This document shows positions 35,086 through 43,930 of a stretch of DNA of 64,000 nt, piece after piece. Every line of letters begins with the position of its first letter. Within the stretch, counting starts at the first letter, position 1. The translations under genes and the position numbers were made by a program. The notes below the pieces were generated by a model. The model was not told the DNA's origin. It was given only the letters and a program-made list of their open reading frames with translations, and did no database searches. This stretch comes from Amnibacterium sp. CER49 (GTDB lineage Bacteria; Actinomycetota; Actinomycetes; Actinomycetales; Microbacteriaceae), in NCBI RefSeq assembly GCF_029846255.1, contig NZ_JARVWQ010000001.1, positions 868,001 through 932,000 on the forward strand. The letters are read 5' to 3'.

Positions 35086-35763
35086 GTGGCAGCGGACACG
35101 CGGACGCGGCCCATCCGGGTCGCCCTGATCAACGACTACGACGTCGTGCTCATCGGGCTCGCCCACATGTTCGACCGGTACCAGGACCGGGTCACGATCG
35201 CCGAGATCGACGCGGAGGAGTCGCTCGCCGACGACATCGACGTCGTGCTCTACGACGACTTCGCGCAGCCCGAGCCCGGCTCGGGCGTGCTGCGCCAGCT
35301 CGTCGACAACCCGCACGCGCACCGCGTGGTCGTCTACACCTGGAACTTCCACCGCGAGCTCGTCGACCAGGCCCTCTCCGTGGGCGTGCGCGGCTACGTG
35401 TCGAAGACCCTGGCCGCGCGGGACCTCGTGGCGGCGATCGAGGCCGTGCAGGCGGGCGAGGTGGTCGTGAGCGACGCACCGCCGCGGTCCGCGGCCGCGC
35501 TCGGCCTCGACTGGCCAGGACGCCGGGAGGGCATCAGCGACCGGGAGGCCGAGGTGCTCGCGCTCATCACGCAGGGCCGCAGCAACGCCGAGATCGCCGA
35601 GATCACCTATCTGAGCCCGAACACCGTGAAGACCTACATCCGCTCCGTCTACCGCAAGATTGGGGTGACGAGCCGCACCCAGGCGGTGCTCTGGGGCGTG
35701 CGGCACGGCTTCGCGCCCGACCACCGGCGCATCGACAACTGGGTCCCGTCCGCCCCGTCCTGA
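35086..35763 (+). CDS. LuxR/NarL-type response regulator, orphan
   Basis: A 225-residue two-domain regulator. The receiver domain begins RVALINDYDVVLIGLAHMF. Its phosphoacceptor region reads DIDVVLYDDF, slightly unusual, since most family members have LLDxxMP there. The conserved K is in GYVSKTLAARDL. The C-terminal LuxR HTH is SDREAEVLALITQGRSNAEIA followed by LSPNTVKTYIRSVYRKIGV. GTG 35086 is chosen because it begins just before the receiver's first strand; no strong ribosome site is present. No histidine kinase is nearby. Confidence 0.85.
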   Translation: MAADTRTRPIRVALINDYDVVLIGLAHMFDRYQDRVTIAEIDAEESLADDIDVVLYDDFAQPEPGSGVLRQLVDNPHAHRVVVYTWNFHRELVDQALSVGVRGYVSKTLAARDLVAAIEAVQAGEVVVSDAPPRSAAALGLDWPGRREGISDREAEVLALITQGRSNAEIAEITYLSPNTVKTYIRSVYRKIGVTSRTQAVLWGVRHGFAPDHRRIDNWVPSAPS

Positions 35764-35771
35764 GCCGCGGG

Positions 35772-36635
35772 CTACCGCGCCAGGCGGAGCTCCCGCGCGA
35801 GCGCCGTGAGCGGCCCGACCACGTCTCCGGACGCCGGCTGCACCTGCACGTTGACGTGGTCCGCACCCGCGTCGAGGTGCGCCCGCAGCGCTGCAGTGAG
35901 CTCGGCAGCATCGCCGTGCGGGACGATGCGGTCGACGAGCCCGTCGCTGCCGCCGTCCGCGATGTCCTGCTCCGTGAAGCCGCCTCGGCGCATCGTGGTC
36001 GTGTAGTTCTCCATGCGGAGGTAGCCCGCGAGGAAGGCGCGGGCGGCGCGGCGAGCGGAGTCCGGGTCGGTGTCGAGCACGACCGTCTGCTCCGGCGCGA
36101 CGAGCGCCTCGGGCCCGAGCGCCTCCCGCTGCTCGCGCGTCTGCGACGGGATCGTCAGGTACGGATGCGTGCCGGCGCTGCGCTCGGCGGCCATGGCGAG
36201 CATCTTCGGGCCCAGCGCCGAGAGCACGCGGGCGTGGACGGGCACGCCGCGCTCGTCGAGCACGTCGAGGTAGCGGGCCATCGCATCGAGCGGGCGGACG
36301 CGTTGCGGGGTCGCCTCGCGGTGGCCCGAGCCGATGCCGAGCAGCAGCCGCCCGGGACGCCGCTCCTCGATGCGGAAGAAGGAGTCGGCGAGCTCGGCCG
36401 GGTCCGACTTCCAGATGTTCACGATGCCGGTGGCCACCTGCAGCCGGTCGGTCGCGTCGAGCAGCTCCTCGGCCCGGCGCAGGTCGGAGCCCGGCGAGCC
36501 GCCGAGCCAGACCGTGCCGTACCCGAGCGCCTCGATCGTCCTCGCGAGACCGGCGTCGACGTCGTTGCCGCCCCGCCAGACCCCGACCGTGCCGAGCCGA
36601 TCGCTCCAGCCGCTCCCCGTGCCCGTATCGCTCAC
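35772..36635 (-). CDS. LLM-class flavin-dependent oxidoreductase (F420-type)
   Basis: A 287-residue luciferase-like monooxygenase-fold protein. LGTVGVWRGGNDVDAGLARTIEALGYGTVWLGG at the start, LQVATGIVNIWKSDPAELADSF and RLLLGIGSGHREATP are characteristic of the small F420-dependent LLM group. Start GTG 36635 lies 7 bases after a TACGCT -10 and lacks a ribosome site, so the mRNA is probably leaderless. Substrate unknown. It converges with the response-regulator gene, 8 bases between stops. Confidence 0.83.
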   Translation of the reverse strand: MSDTGTGSGWSDRLGTVGVWRGGNDVDAGLARTIEALGYGTVWLGGSPGSDLRRAEELLDATDRLQVATGIVNIWKSDPAELADSFFRIEERRPGRLLLGIGSGHREATPQRVRPLDAMARYLDVLDERGVPVHARVLSALGPKMLAMAAERSAGTHPYLTIPSQTREQREALGPEALVAPEQTVVLDTDPDSARRAARAFLAGYLRMENYTTTMRRGGFTEQDIADGGSDGLVDRIVPHGDAAELTAALRAHLDAGADHVNVQVQPASGDVVGPLTALARELRLAR

Positions 36636-36642
36636 GCTCGGC

Positions 36643-36648
36643 AGCGTA
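36643..36648 (-). promoter_or_regulatory. -10 element for a leaderless LLM transcript
   Basis: TACGCT on the minus strand ends 7 bases before the GTG at 36635. No recognisable -35 at the right distance; that region is the edge of the family A repeat. Confidence 0.45.
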
Positions 36649-36666
36649 GGCACTCGCCGCCTGAGG

Positions 36667-36750
36667 AACCGCGTGTAGGTACTTCGCTCTGCCGTAGGTA
36701 CGCGCCTCGCGTGTCGCACCGACACGAGCACGAACCACCTACACGCGGTT
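36667..36750. repeat. Dispersed nested palindromic element, family A copy 2
   Basis: Outer arms AACCGCGTGTAGGT (36667-36680) and ACCTACACGCGGTT (36737-36750) are perfectly complementary over 14 bp. An inner stem CGTGTCG/CGACACG (36710-36716, 36720-36726) caps it. The first 19 bases of the A1 left arm (ACCGCGTGTAGGTACTTCG) are identical here. It lies between two minus-strand genes, downstream of the sugar isomerase and upstream of the LLM gene. Confidence 0.8.
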
Positions 36751-36766
36751 CCCGGAGGAGGTCGGA

Positions 36767-37774
36767 TCAGTCCCGGGCGCTCGAGAACGCGGCGTCGAAG
36801 GCCGCCGCCGAGGGCTCGACCGCGTTCTCGCGGACGAACTCGAGCGCCGCCGGGGCGCCGACGAGGCGGTCCATGCCGGCGTCCTCCCACTCGACCGAGA
36901 GCGGGCCGTCGTAGCCGATCGAGTTCAGCGCGCGGAAGCAGCGCTGCCACGGCACGTCGCCCAGGCCGACGGAGACGAAGTCCCAGCCGCGCCGCGGGTC
37001 CGCCCAGGCCAGGTGCGACGAGAGCCGCGCGTTGCGGCCGTTGCCGACCTGCACCTTCGAGTCCTTGCAGTGCACGTGGTAGATCCGGTCGGCGAAGTCG
37101 ACGATGAAGCCGACCGGGTCGACCTGCTGCCACACCATGTGACTCGGGTCCCAGTTCAGCCCGAACGACTCCCGCTGGCCGATCGCGTCGAGCATCCGCT
37201 GCGCCGTCCAGTAGTCGTAGGCGATCTCGCTCGGGTGCACCTCCATGGCGAAGCGCACGCCCTGCTCCTCGAACACGTCGAGGATCGGGTGGAAGCGGTC
37301 GGCGAAGTCCTGATACCCGGCCTCGACCATCTCGTCCGGCACCGGCGGGAACATCGCCACCGTCTTCCAGATCGATGATCCGGTGAACCCCGTCACGGTC
37401 TTCACGCCGAGCGCCTTCGCCATCCGGGCGGTGTCCTTCAGCTCCTCCGCGGCGCGCTGCCGCACGCCCTCGGGCTCGCCGTCGCCCCATACCCGGTCGG
37501 GCAGGATCCCGCGGTGCCGGGCGTCGATCGGGTCGTCGCAGACCGCCTGCCCGACGAGGTGGTTCGAGATCGTCCAGACCTGCAGGCCGTTCTGCTCGAG
37601 GATCGCCTTCCGGCCCGCCACGTAGTCGGCGTCCGCGTGCCGGGACACGTCGAGATGGTCGCCCCACGAGGCGATCTCGAGGCCGTCGAAGCCCCACTCC
37701 CCCGCGAGCCGCGCCACCTCCTCGAACGGCAGATCGGCCCACTGGCCGGTGAACAGGGTGATCGGTCGCGCCAT
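36767..37774 (-). CDS. Sugar phosphate isomerase/epimerase (AP endonuclease 2-like TIM barrel)
   Basis: A 335-residue xylose-isomerase-like TIM-barrel protein. [37 protein letters not shown] at the N-terminus, [32 protein letters not shown] and [11 protein letters not shown] supply the usual metal-binding Glu, Asp and His residues. ATG 37774 follows GAAGGAG. A TAGCGT -10 may lie at 37830-37825. Family members act on inositols, keto-sugars and related compounds; the substrate here is unknown. Confidence 0.85.
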   Translation of the reverse strand: MARPITLFTGQWADLPFEEVARLAGEWGFDGLEIASWGDHLDVSRHADADYVAGRKAILEQNGLQVWTISNHLVGQAVCDDPIDARHRGILPDRVWGDGEPEGVRQRAAEELKDTARMAKALGVKTVTGFTGSSIWKTVAMFPPVPDEMVEAGYQDFADRFHPILDVFEEQGVRFAMEVHPSEIAYDYWTAQRMLDAIGQRESFGLNWDPSHMVWQQVDPVGFIVDFADRIYHVHCKDSKVQVGNGRNARLSSHLAWADPRRGWDFVSVGLGDVPWQRCFRALNSIGYDGPLSVEWEDAGMDRLVGAPAALEFVRENAVEPSAAAFDAAFSSARD

Positions 37775-37852
37775 CGCTGCTCCTTCGCTGCCGGCCGGGC
37801 CCGCGGCCCGGCGCCTCACCGCCGACGCTAGCGGAGCGAGGTCGGGGCCGAC

Positions 37853-39052
37853 CTAGAGCGCCTCGAGGATCATCGCGCTGCCCTGCCCGCCACCGCCGCA
37901 GAGCGCCGCCGCGGCGAGCGTGCCCGCGGGCGACTGCGCGAGCTCGAGCGCGAGGTGCCCGACGAGGCGGGTGCCGGAGGCGCCGATGGGATGACCGAGC
38001 GCGATCGCGCCGCCGTCGCGGTTCACCCGCTCCGGGTCGACCCCGAGCTCGCGCACCGACACCACGGCGACGGAGGCGAAGGCCTCGTTGATCTCGATGG
38101 CGGCGAGATCGGCGGGCTCGACGCCCGCGCGCTTCGCCGCGAGCGCGATCGCCTCGCTCGGCCGGGTCAGCAGCGACACGTCGGGGCCCGCCACCATCGC
38201 GGCGCTGCGGACGGCGGCGAGCGGCGTGCGACCGTGGTCCGCAGCCCACCGCGCGCTCGCGACGACGATCGCCGCGGCGCCGTCGGTGATCGGCGAGGCG
38301 TTGCCCGCCGTGATCGTGCCGGTCGGCGAGAACGAGGGTCGCAGCTTCGCGAGCGCCTCGGTGGAGGCGTCGTCCCGGATGCCGTCGTCCGCCTCGACGA
38401 ACGCGGTGGCGCGGCCGCGCTGCACCTCGACCGGCACGATCTCGTCGGCGAACCGGCCGCGGCTCGCGGACGCGCGCTGGTGGGAGCGGAGCGCCCACGC
38501 GTCCTGCTCCTCACGGCTGATGCCCCGCTCCCCCGCATAGTCCTCGGTGGAGGCGCCCATGCTCTGGTGCTGGAACGCGTCGGTGAGGCCGTCGTGGTCC
38601 GTCGAGTCGACCATGGTGACGGGTCCGTACTTGGAGCCGCTGCGGGACCCGGCGAGCAGCCGCGGCGCCTCGGTCATCGACTCCTGGCCGACGACGAGCA
38701 CCACGTCGGCCTCGCCGAGCGCGATGCGCCGGTGCGCCTCGGTGACGGCCTCGAGCCCCGAGAGGCAGACGGCGTTCAGCGTGATCGCGGGACGGGTCAT
38801 CGGGACGCCGGCGGCGACGGCCGTCTGACGGGCGGGGTTCTGACCGGCCCCGGCCTGCAGCACCTGGCCGACGACGACCTGGTCGACGTCCTCGGGCGAG
38901 ATGCCCGCCCGCTCCATCGCGGCGCGGGCGGCGACGGCGCCCAGCCGCACCGCCGGCATCCCGGCGAACTGCCCCGTGAACTTCACGAACGGGGTTCGGG
39001 CGTAGCCGAGCAGCACGGTCGTGGGTGCCGGTCGGTCCTTCACATCGGTCAC
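37853..39052 (-). CDS. Acetyl-CoA acetyltransferase (thiolase)
   Basis: A 399-residue thiolase. The acylated cysteine is Cys96 in NAVCLSGLEAV. The His base is in ALGHPIGASG and the second catalytic Cys in ALCGGGGQGSAM, with NEAFA before. All active-site motifs are intact and length is normal for a biosynthetic or degradative type-II thiolase. GTG 39052 is preceded by GAAGGAG. It stands alone; the neighbours give no pathway, so direction is undetermined. Confidence 0.92.
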   Translation of the reverse strand: MTDVKDRPAPTTVLLGYARTPFVKFTGQFAGMPAVRLGAVAARAAMERAGISPEDVDQVVVGQVLQAGAGQNPARQTAVAAGVPMTRPAITLNAVCLSGLEAVTEAHRRIALGEADVVLVVGQESMTEAPRLLAGSRSGSKYGPVTMVDSTDHDGLTDAFQHQSMGASTEDYAGERGISREEQDAWALRSHQRASASRGRFADEIVPVEVQRGRATAFVEADDGIRDDASTEALAKLRPSFSPTGTITAGNASPITDGAAAIVVASARWAADHGRTPLAAVRSAAMVAGPDVSLLTRPSEAIALAAKRAGVEPADLAAIEINEAFASVAVVSVRELGVDPERVNRDGGAIALGHPIGASGTRLVGHLALELAQSPAGTLAAAALCGGGGQGSAMILEAL

Positions 39053-39222
39053 GAGTCGCTCCTTCGCGGTCCTGCCGCGAGGATACGGCGGACGCCGCAT
39101 CGCCCGCGTCGTGTCTTCTCAGGGCGTTCATACGCATCTCATATGCCGGACGGAAGCGTCGAGCGCCGCGGTTTGTTGGACTGGTCGAACACAGAGGGTG
39201 CACGACTCCTGGAAGGAACGAC

Positions 39223-40095
39223 ATGCCTCACCGGCACTACAACGGCCTGAAGACCGCCCTGCTCTTCGGGCTCCTCGGCGCCGTGGTGCTCGGCGCCAGC
39301 TACCTGCTCTTCGGCCGCAGCCTCGCGGCCCTGACGATCGGGCTCGCGATCGCGCTGCTCGTGAACCTCGGCTCGTTCTGGTTCAGCGACACGGTCGCCA
39401 TCAAGGCGATGCGCGCCTACCCCGTCACCGAGGCGGAGCAGCCCGCGATGCACCGCATCGTGCGGGAGCTCTCCGCACGGGCCGGCCAGCCGATGCCGGC
39501 GCTCTTCGTCTCGCCGACCGCCTCACCGAACGCCTTCGCCACGGGCCGCAGCCCGAAGCACGCAGCCGTGTGCTGCACCGAGGGCATCCTCGAGCTGCTC
39601 TCGGAGCGCGAGCTGCGCGGCGTCCTCGGCCACGAGCTCATGCACGTCTACAACCGCGACATCCTCACCTCGTCGGTCGCGGCAGCGCTCTCGTCGGTGA
39701 TCACCTACCTCGCCTACGGGGCCATGTTCCTCGGCGGCGGCAACGACCGCGAGGAGCGCGGCGGCGGCTTCGGCGCCCTGCTGCTGCTGATCCTCGGTCC
39801 GCTCGCGGCCGGCGTCGTGCAGCTCGCGATCAGCCGCACCCGCGAGTACGACGCCGACGAGGACGGCGCCGCCCTCACCGGCGACCCGGTCGCCCTCGCC
39901 TCGGCCCTCCGCAAGCTCGAGGCGGGCACGCAGCAGCTGCCGCTCCCGCCGGAGCCGCGGCTGCAGAGCACGAGCCACCTCATGATCGCGAACCCGTTCC
40001 GCGCCCAGGACGTGGGCCAGCTGTTCTCGACGCACCCGCCGATGCGGGAGCGCATCGCGCGGCTCGAGAGCATGGCGGCCGGCATCCGCCGCTGA
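39223..40095 (+). CDS. htpX: HtpX-family membrane zinc metalloprotease
   Basis: A 290-residue M48 peptidase of membrane-protein quality control. Two N-terminal membrane segments (about 10-50), the zinc motif HELMH at residues 137-141 with catalytic Glu138, a further pair of hydrophobic segments at about 147-200, and the third zinc ligand Glu in TREYDADEDGAAL. FSTHPPMRERIARLE is the typical C-terminus. ATG 39223 follows GGAAGGAAC. The actinobacterial form is this length. Confidence 0.93.
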   Translation: MPHRHYNGLKTALLFGLLGAVVLGASYLLFGRSLAALTIGLAIALLVNLGSFWFSDTVAIKAMRAYPVTEAEQPAMHRIVRELSARAGQPMPALFVSPTASPNAFATGRSPKHAAVCCTEGILELLSERELRGVLGHELMHVYNRDILTSSVAAALSSVITYLAYGAMFLGGGNDREERGGGFGALLLLILGPLAAGVVQLAISRTREYDADEDGAALTGDPVALASALRKLEAGTQQLPLPPEPRLQSTSHLMIANPFRAQDVGQLFSTHPPMRERIARLESMAAGIRR

Positions 40096-40102
40096 TCCAG
40101 GT

Positions 40103-40161
40103 CCCTGCTCCGGATCCTGGTCGCTCCGGCTCGGTCGAAGCGGCACGGATCCGGAGCAGGG
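40103..40161. terminator. Perfect inverted repeat after htpX
   Basis: CCCTGCTCCGGATCC (40103-40117) and GGATCCGGAGCAGGG (40147-40161) are perfectly complementary over 15 bp with a 29-base loop that contains a smaller stem. It begins 7 bases after the htpX stop, where a terminator is expected, though the loop is long and no U-tract follows. The TCCGGATCC core also occurs in family B repeats. Confidence 0.55.
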
Positions 40162-40230
40162 CGGGCTGATCCGCGGGGGCTTCGTCGCGCTAGCGTGACG
40201 GGCGACGGCCCGCTGACGAAGGAGGCACCG

Positions 40231-41157
40231 ATGCCCCGCCTGCGCGTCATCGCCGACAACGATTACGCCGGGGATCCCGACGGCCTCGTCCAGCTCGCGC
40301 ACCACGCGCTCAGCCCCTCGGTCGAGCTGCGGCTCGTGATCGGCTCGCACCTCGCCGCGGGCGACGCGTGGGACGACTCCGGCGCCACGGCGGACCACGC
40401 CGCCGACCGCGCTCGCGAGGTGCTCGCGGCGCTCGGCCTGCCGGACGATCGCGTGATGGCGGGATCGAACCTCGGCCTCGCGGATCGCCGCACGCCCGCC
40501 GACTCGTCCGCCGCCCGCGCCATCGTCGAGGAGGCGATGCGCGACGACACCGACCTGCCCCTCGTCGTCGCCTGCGGCGGCGGGCTCACCGAGATCGCGA
40601 GCGCGTGGCTGCTCGAGCCGCGGATCGCCGAACGCCTCACGGTGGTGTGGATCGGCGGCGCCGAGTACCCGGGCCACGGCACCACCCCGCCGGGCGCGCC
40701 CGACGTCGAGTACAACACCGCCATCGACGTAGTCGCCGCGCAGGTCGTCTTCAACGACTCCGACCTCGACGTCTGGCAGGTGCCGCGGAACGCCTACCGG
40801 CAGACCCTGCTGTCGCAGGCGGAGCTGGACCGGCGCATCCGGCCGCACGGCGCGATCGGAGCGCTGCTCGCCGAGGCGATCGACGGGGCGCAGCGTTCGG
40901 TGGCGGCAGCGGGGCACGACCTGGGCGAGACCTACGCGTACGGCGACAGCCCGCTCGTGCTGCTCACCGCGCTGCAGTCGGCCTTCGAGCCGGACGCCTC
41001 GTCGAGCGAGTCGGTCGTCGAACCCGCGCCGCGCTTCGGCGACGACGGCACGCTGCACCCGACGGGCAACGGCCGCGCGATCCGCGTCTTCACACGACTC
41101 GACACCCGGCTGATGTTCGAGGATCTGTTCGCGAAGCTCGAAGCCGCCGCGCGCTGA
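40231..41157 (+). CDS. Nucleoside-hydrolase-like protein (1)
   Basis: A 308-residue member of the inosine-uridine nucleoside hydrolase superfamily. The N-terminal calcium-site motif reads DNDYAGDPDG (Asp9, Asp11, Asp15, Asp17), a variant of the canonical DxDxxxDD in which a Pro separates the last two acids. VACGGGLTEIASAWL and VVWIGGAEYPG follow, and YAYGDSPLVLL near residue 245 corresponds to the C-terminal Asp loop. ATG 40231 follows GAAGGAGG. It is 28 bases upstream of an RbsD/FucU mutarotase, which fits a glycosidase releasing a free sugar. Shares the motif with the gene at 49956. Confidence 0.8.
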   Translation: MPRLRVIADNDYAGDPDGLVQLAHHALSPSVELRLVIGSHLAAGDAWDDSGATADHAADRAREVLAALGLPDDRVMAGSNLGLADRRTPADSSAARAIVEEAMRDDTDLPLVVACGGGLTEIASAWLLEPRIAERLTVVWIGGAEYPGHGTTPPGAPDVEYNTAIDVVAAQVVFNDSDLDVWQVPRNAYRQTLLSQAELDRRIRPHGAIGALLAEAIDGAQRSVAAAGHDLGETYAYGDSPLVLLTALQSAFEPDASSSESVVEPAPRFGDDGTLHPTGNGRAIRVFTRLDTRLMFEDLFAKLEAAAR

Positions 41158-41185
41158 TCGGCGCGCTCCGCTCGGAAGGACCCGC

Positions 41186-41617
41186 ATGCTCAAGGGCATC
41201 CCCCGCACCCTCGGCCCCGACCTGCTCTGGGCGCTCGCCGCGATGGGGCACGGCGACCGGCTCGCCGTCGTCGACGCCAACTACCCCGCGCACTCGCACT
41301 CGACGCGGGTGATCCCGCTGGCCGCGGTGCCGCTCGTCGACGCGATCGGTGACGTGCTGAGCCTGTTCCCGGTCGACGACTTCGTGGAACCCGCCGCGTT
41401 CCGCATGGTGCCCGACGGGCGGCCCGAGGAGGTGCTCGACGTGCACCGCGACGTCGAGCGCGCGGCCTCGAGCGCGGAGGGCCGGGCCGTGCGCTTCGCG
41501 CCGGTCGAGCGCACCGCCTTCTACGACCTCGCGAGGGGCTGCTTCGCCACCGTGGCGACCACGGACGACCGCCCGTACGGGTGCTTCGTGCTCACGAAGG
41601 GCGTCGTCTCGGGCTGA
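41186..41617 (+). CDS. RbsD/FucU-family sugar mutarotase
   Basis: A 143-residue protein of the RbsD/FucU family, which speeds anomer interconversion of ribose or fucose. IPRTLGPDLLWALAAMGHGDRLAVVDANYPA contains the family His22 and Asp30. The C-terminal FAPVERTAFYDLARGCFATVATTDDRPYGCFVLTKGV holds the conserved Tyr and Phe. It is closer to FucU by length and ends. Co-transcribed with the nucleoside-hydrolase-like gene; the sugar ABC importer lies convergent just downstream. Confidence 0.88.
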   Translation: MLKGIPRTLGPDLLWALAAMGHGDRLAVVDANYPAHSHSTRVIPLAAVPLVDAIGDVLSLFPVDDFVEPAAFRMVPDGRPEEVLDVHRDVERAASSAEGRAVRFAPVERTAFYDLARGCFATVATTDDRPYGCFVLTKGVVSG

Positions 41618-41708
41618 GCGCGGCTCCGATCCGCACGATCGGCCGCCCCGGCCGCGGACGACGCGGGACTCGGCGGCACCAGCCCGTCGACGCCACGGGA
41701 AGACGCGG

Positions 41709-41736
41709 AAGGGGCCGGGATCGCTCCCGGCCCCTT
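41709..41736. terminator. Bidirectional terminator
   Basis: AAGGGGCCGGGA (41709-41720) and TCCCGGCCCCTT (41725-41736) form a perfect 12-bp stem with a TCGC loop, between convergent genes, 16 bases after the permease stop at 41752 on the minus strand. It serves either transcript. Confidence 0.82.
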
Positions 41737-41751
41737 CGTGTGCGGCTCGCG

Positions 41752-43056
41752 TCAGACGCGGGCGAGCGACGCGCCGGCCCGCTTGCGCGAGAGGGCGTCG
41801 ACCGTGGCGGCGAGGATCAGCACGCCGCCGGTGATGAGCAGGTTGACGCCGCCCGGCAGGCTCATGAGGCCGAGGCCGTTCGTGATCGCGGTGATCACGA
41901 GCGCCCCGACGACACCCTGGACGAGCCGGCCGCGACCGCCGAAGAGGCTGACGCCGCCGACGACCGCCGCCGCGACGCCGTTCAGCACGTCCGTCTGGCC
42001 GAAGGACGAGCCGACCACGCCGACCTCGCTCGCCTGGAACAGGCCCGAGACGATCGCGAGGGTGGAGCAGAGCACGAACGCGGAGATGCGGATCGCCGCG
42101 ACGCTGATGCCGGCGCGGCGGGCCGCCTCCGGGTTGCCGCCCACCGCGTAGAGGTGGAGGCCCCAGCGGGTGCGGTCGAGCACCTGCGTCGCGATCCAGA
42201 GGATGGCGAGCACGATCGGCACGACGATCGGGACGCCCTGCACGGGCACGACCGAGACGGACCGGTCCTGGTTCAGCAGGGCGACGATGATGCCCGTGAA
42301 GACCGCGACCGCGCCGACGCGGATCGCGAGCATGCTGATCGGCCGCACCGGGACGCCGGCGCGCTGCCGTCGGGTGCGGTCGTAGAAGGCGGACCCCAAG
42401 GAGACCAGCACGATGACGGCCCACATCAGCCATCCGGCCCACACCGGCATGTTGCTGTTCTCGATCGCGAGCACCGACGGGTCGGTGATCCGGTACGAGT
42501 TGCCGTTGCCGAGCAGCACGAGCTGCAGGCCCTGGAAGCCGAGGAACAGCCCCAGGGTGACGACGAACGACGGGATGCCGACCTTCGCCACGAAGTAGCC
42601 GATGAAGCCGCCGATCACGATGCCGACGACGAGCGAGACGATCAGGGCGAGGAACCAGTTGATGTGGAGCGAGTTGTTCAGCTGCACGAACACGGCCATG
42701 CCGACACCAGCGGTCACACCGGCCGACAGATCGATCTCGCCGAGCAGGATCACGAACACGAGCGCGACCGCGAGCATCGCGAGGAACGCCGTCTGCGTGA
42801 TCAGGTTGGAGACGTTCAGCAGGCCGAGGAAGTCACCCTGGGTCAGGATCTCGAACAGGATGCAGAGCACGATGAAGCCGCCGATGGCGGGCAGCATGCC
42901 CATCTCCCCCGAGCGCACCCGGGCGATGTAGGCCCTGAACTGGTCACCGATCGTGCCCTCGTAGCCGGTCGCGATCCCGGGAGCGGTCGCGCCGCCCGCC
43001 GTATCGACGGCCGCTGCGAGCTCGGGGTCCGGCACCTTGTTCTCGGTGGTGGTCAT
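41752..43056 (-). CDS. Sugar ABC transporter permease (CUT2, XylH/RbsC-like)
   Basis: A 434-residue CUT2 permease with about ten membrane segments, the first at about residue 55 (LPAIGGFIVLCILFEILTQG). The conserved VFVILLGEIDLSAGVTAGVG, GIPSFVVTLGLFLGFQGL and the EAA-like GLHLYAVGGNPEAARRAGI loop are all present. ATG 43056 overlaps the ATPase stop (ATGA). The last gene of the SBP-ATPase-permease operon. It is longer than most RbsC, resembling XylH. Confidence 0.93.
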   Translation of the reverse strand: MTTTENKVPDPELAAAVDTAGGATAPGIATGYEGTIGDQFRAYIARVRSGEMGMLPAIGGFIVLCILFEILTQGDFLGLLNVSNLITQTAFLAMLAVALVFVILLGEIDLSAGVTAGVGMAVFVQLNNSLHINWFLALIVSLVVGIVIGGFIGYFVAKVGIPSFVVTLGLFLGFQGLQLVLLGNGNSYRITDPSVLAIENSNMPVWAGWLMWAVIVLVSLGSAFYDRTRRQRAGVPVRPISMLAIRVGAVAVFTGIIVALLNQDRSVSVVPVQGVPIVVPIVLAILWIATQVLDRTRWGLHLYAVGGNPEAARRAGISVAAIRISAFVLCSTLAIVSGLFQASEVGVVGSSFGQTDVLNGVAAAVVGGVSLFGGRGRLVQGVVGALVITAITNGLGLMSLPGGVNLLITGGVLILAATVDALSRKRAGASLARV

Positions 43057-43817
43057 CGTGCGGCTCCTGCGGCGCTCGGCTCGACGGATTTGAGACCGGT
43101 GATGTACCCGATCACGTCGTTGTTGTTCGTCTCCTTCGTCTCCAGCTGCGCGACCATCGTGCCGAGGTAGAGCACGTTGATGTGGTCGGCGACCTGGAAG
43201 ACGTCGGCGAGGTTGTGGCTGATGATGAGCACGCCCACGCCCTGATCGGCGAGGCGGCGGACGAGGTTCAGGACCTGCTCCGTCTGCGCGACACCGAGGG
43301 CGGCGGTCGGCTCGTCGAGGATGACGACCTTGGCCTTCTGCAGCACCGCGCGGGCGATCGCGACCGTCTGCCGCTGGCCGCCGGAGAGCGACGAGACCTT
43401 CTGCCGCACCGACTTCATGGTGCGGACCGAGAGCGAGCCGAGGGTGGCGGAGGCGTGCTTCTCCATCTCGCCGTTGCTCAGGGTGCCCTGGTGGGTCTCC
43501 TCGCGGCCGAGGAACATGTTCTGGACGATGTCGAGGTTCTCGCAGAGCGCGAGGTCCTGGTACACGACCTCGATGCCGAGGCGGGAGGCCTCCTTCGGCG
43601 TCGCGAGATGCGCGGGCGAGCCGTCGATCAGGGTCTCGCCCGAGTCGTAGGGCTGCACGCCGGCGAGGCCCTTGATGAGGGTGGACTTGCCGGCGCCGTT
43701 GTCGCCGACGAGCGCGCTGACCTGACCCGGGTAGACCTTGAGGTTCACCCCCTTCAGTACGTCGACCGGACCGAAGCTCTTGCGGACGTCTCTCAGTTCG
43801 ATGATCGGGGCGACCAT
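43053..43817 (-). CDS. Sugar ABC transporter ATP-binding protein (single-domain CUT2)
   Basis: A 254-residue ATPase. Walker A GDNGAGKS at residues 38-45, signature LSGGQRQTVAIARA, Walker B VVILDEPTAALG and H-loop ISHN are intact. Unlike RbsA and XylG, which carry two ATPase domains (about 500 residues), this has one, like the FrcA type. Its TGA overlaps the permease ATG. Confidence 0.93.
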   Translation of the reverse strand: MVAPIIELRDVRKSFGPVDVLKGVNLKVYPGQVSALVGDNGAGKSTLIKGLAGVQPYDSGETLIDGSPAHLATPKEASRLGIEVVYQDLALCENLDIVQNMFLGREETHQGTLSNGEMEKHASATLGSLSVRTMKSVRQKVSSLSGGQRQTVAIARAVLQKAKVVILDEPTAALGVAQTEQVLNLVRRLADQGVGVLIISHNLADVFQVADHINVLYLGTMVAQLETKETNNNDVIGYITGLKSVEPSAAGAAR

Positions 43818-43867
43818 GCCCCCTCCTTCTTTCTGCCGCTGCTATGCGGGAGGTGCCGGAACCGGCT

Positions 43868-43919
43868 GCGGCCTGCACGGCCGGTGCACCCCGAAGGATG
43901 CTCCGACCGCGCAGGCCGC
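43868..43919. repeat. Hairpin between SBP and ATPase genes
   Basis: GCGGCCTGC (43868-43876) pairs with GCAGGCCGC (43911-43919) around a 34-base loop. A GCCGGAACCGGC inverted repeat lies just before it. Position after the SBP stop at 43931 resembles the hairpins that follow the other two SBP genes here. Its effect on expression is inferred. Confidence 0.4.
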
Positions 43920-43930
43920 GCCAGAGGGGA

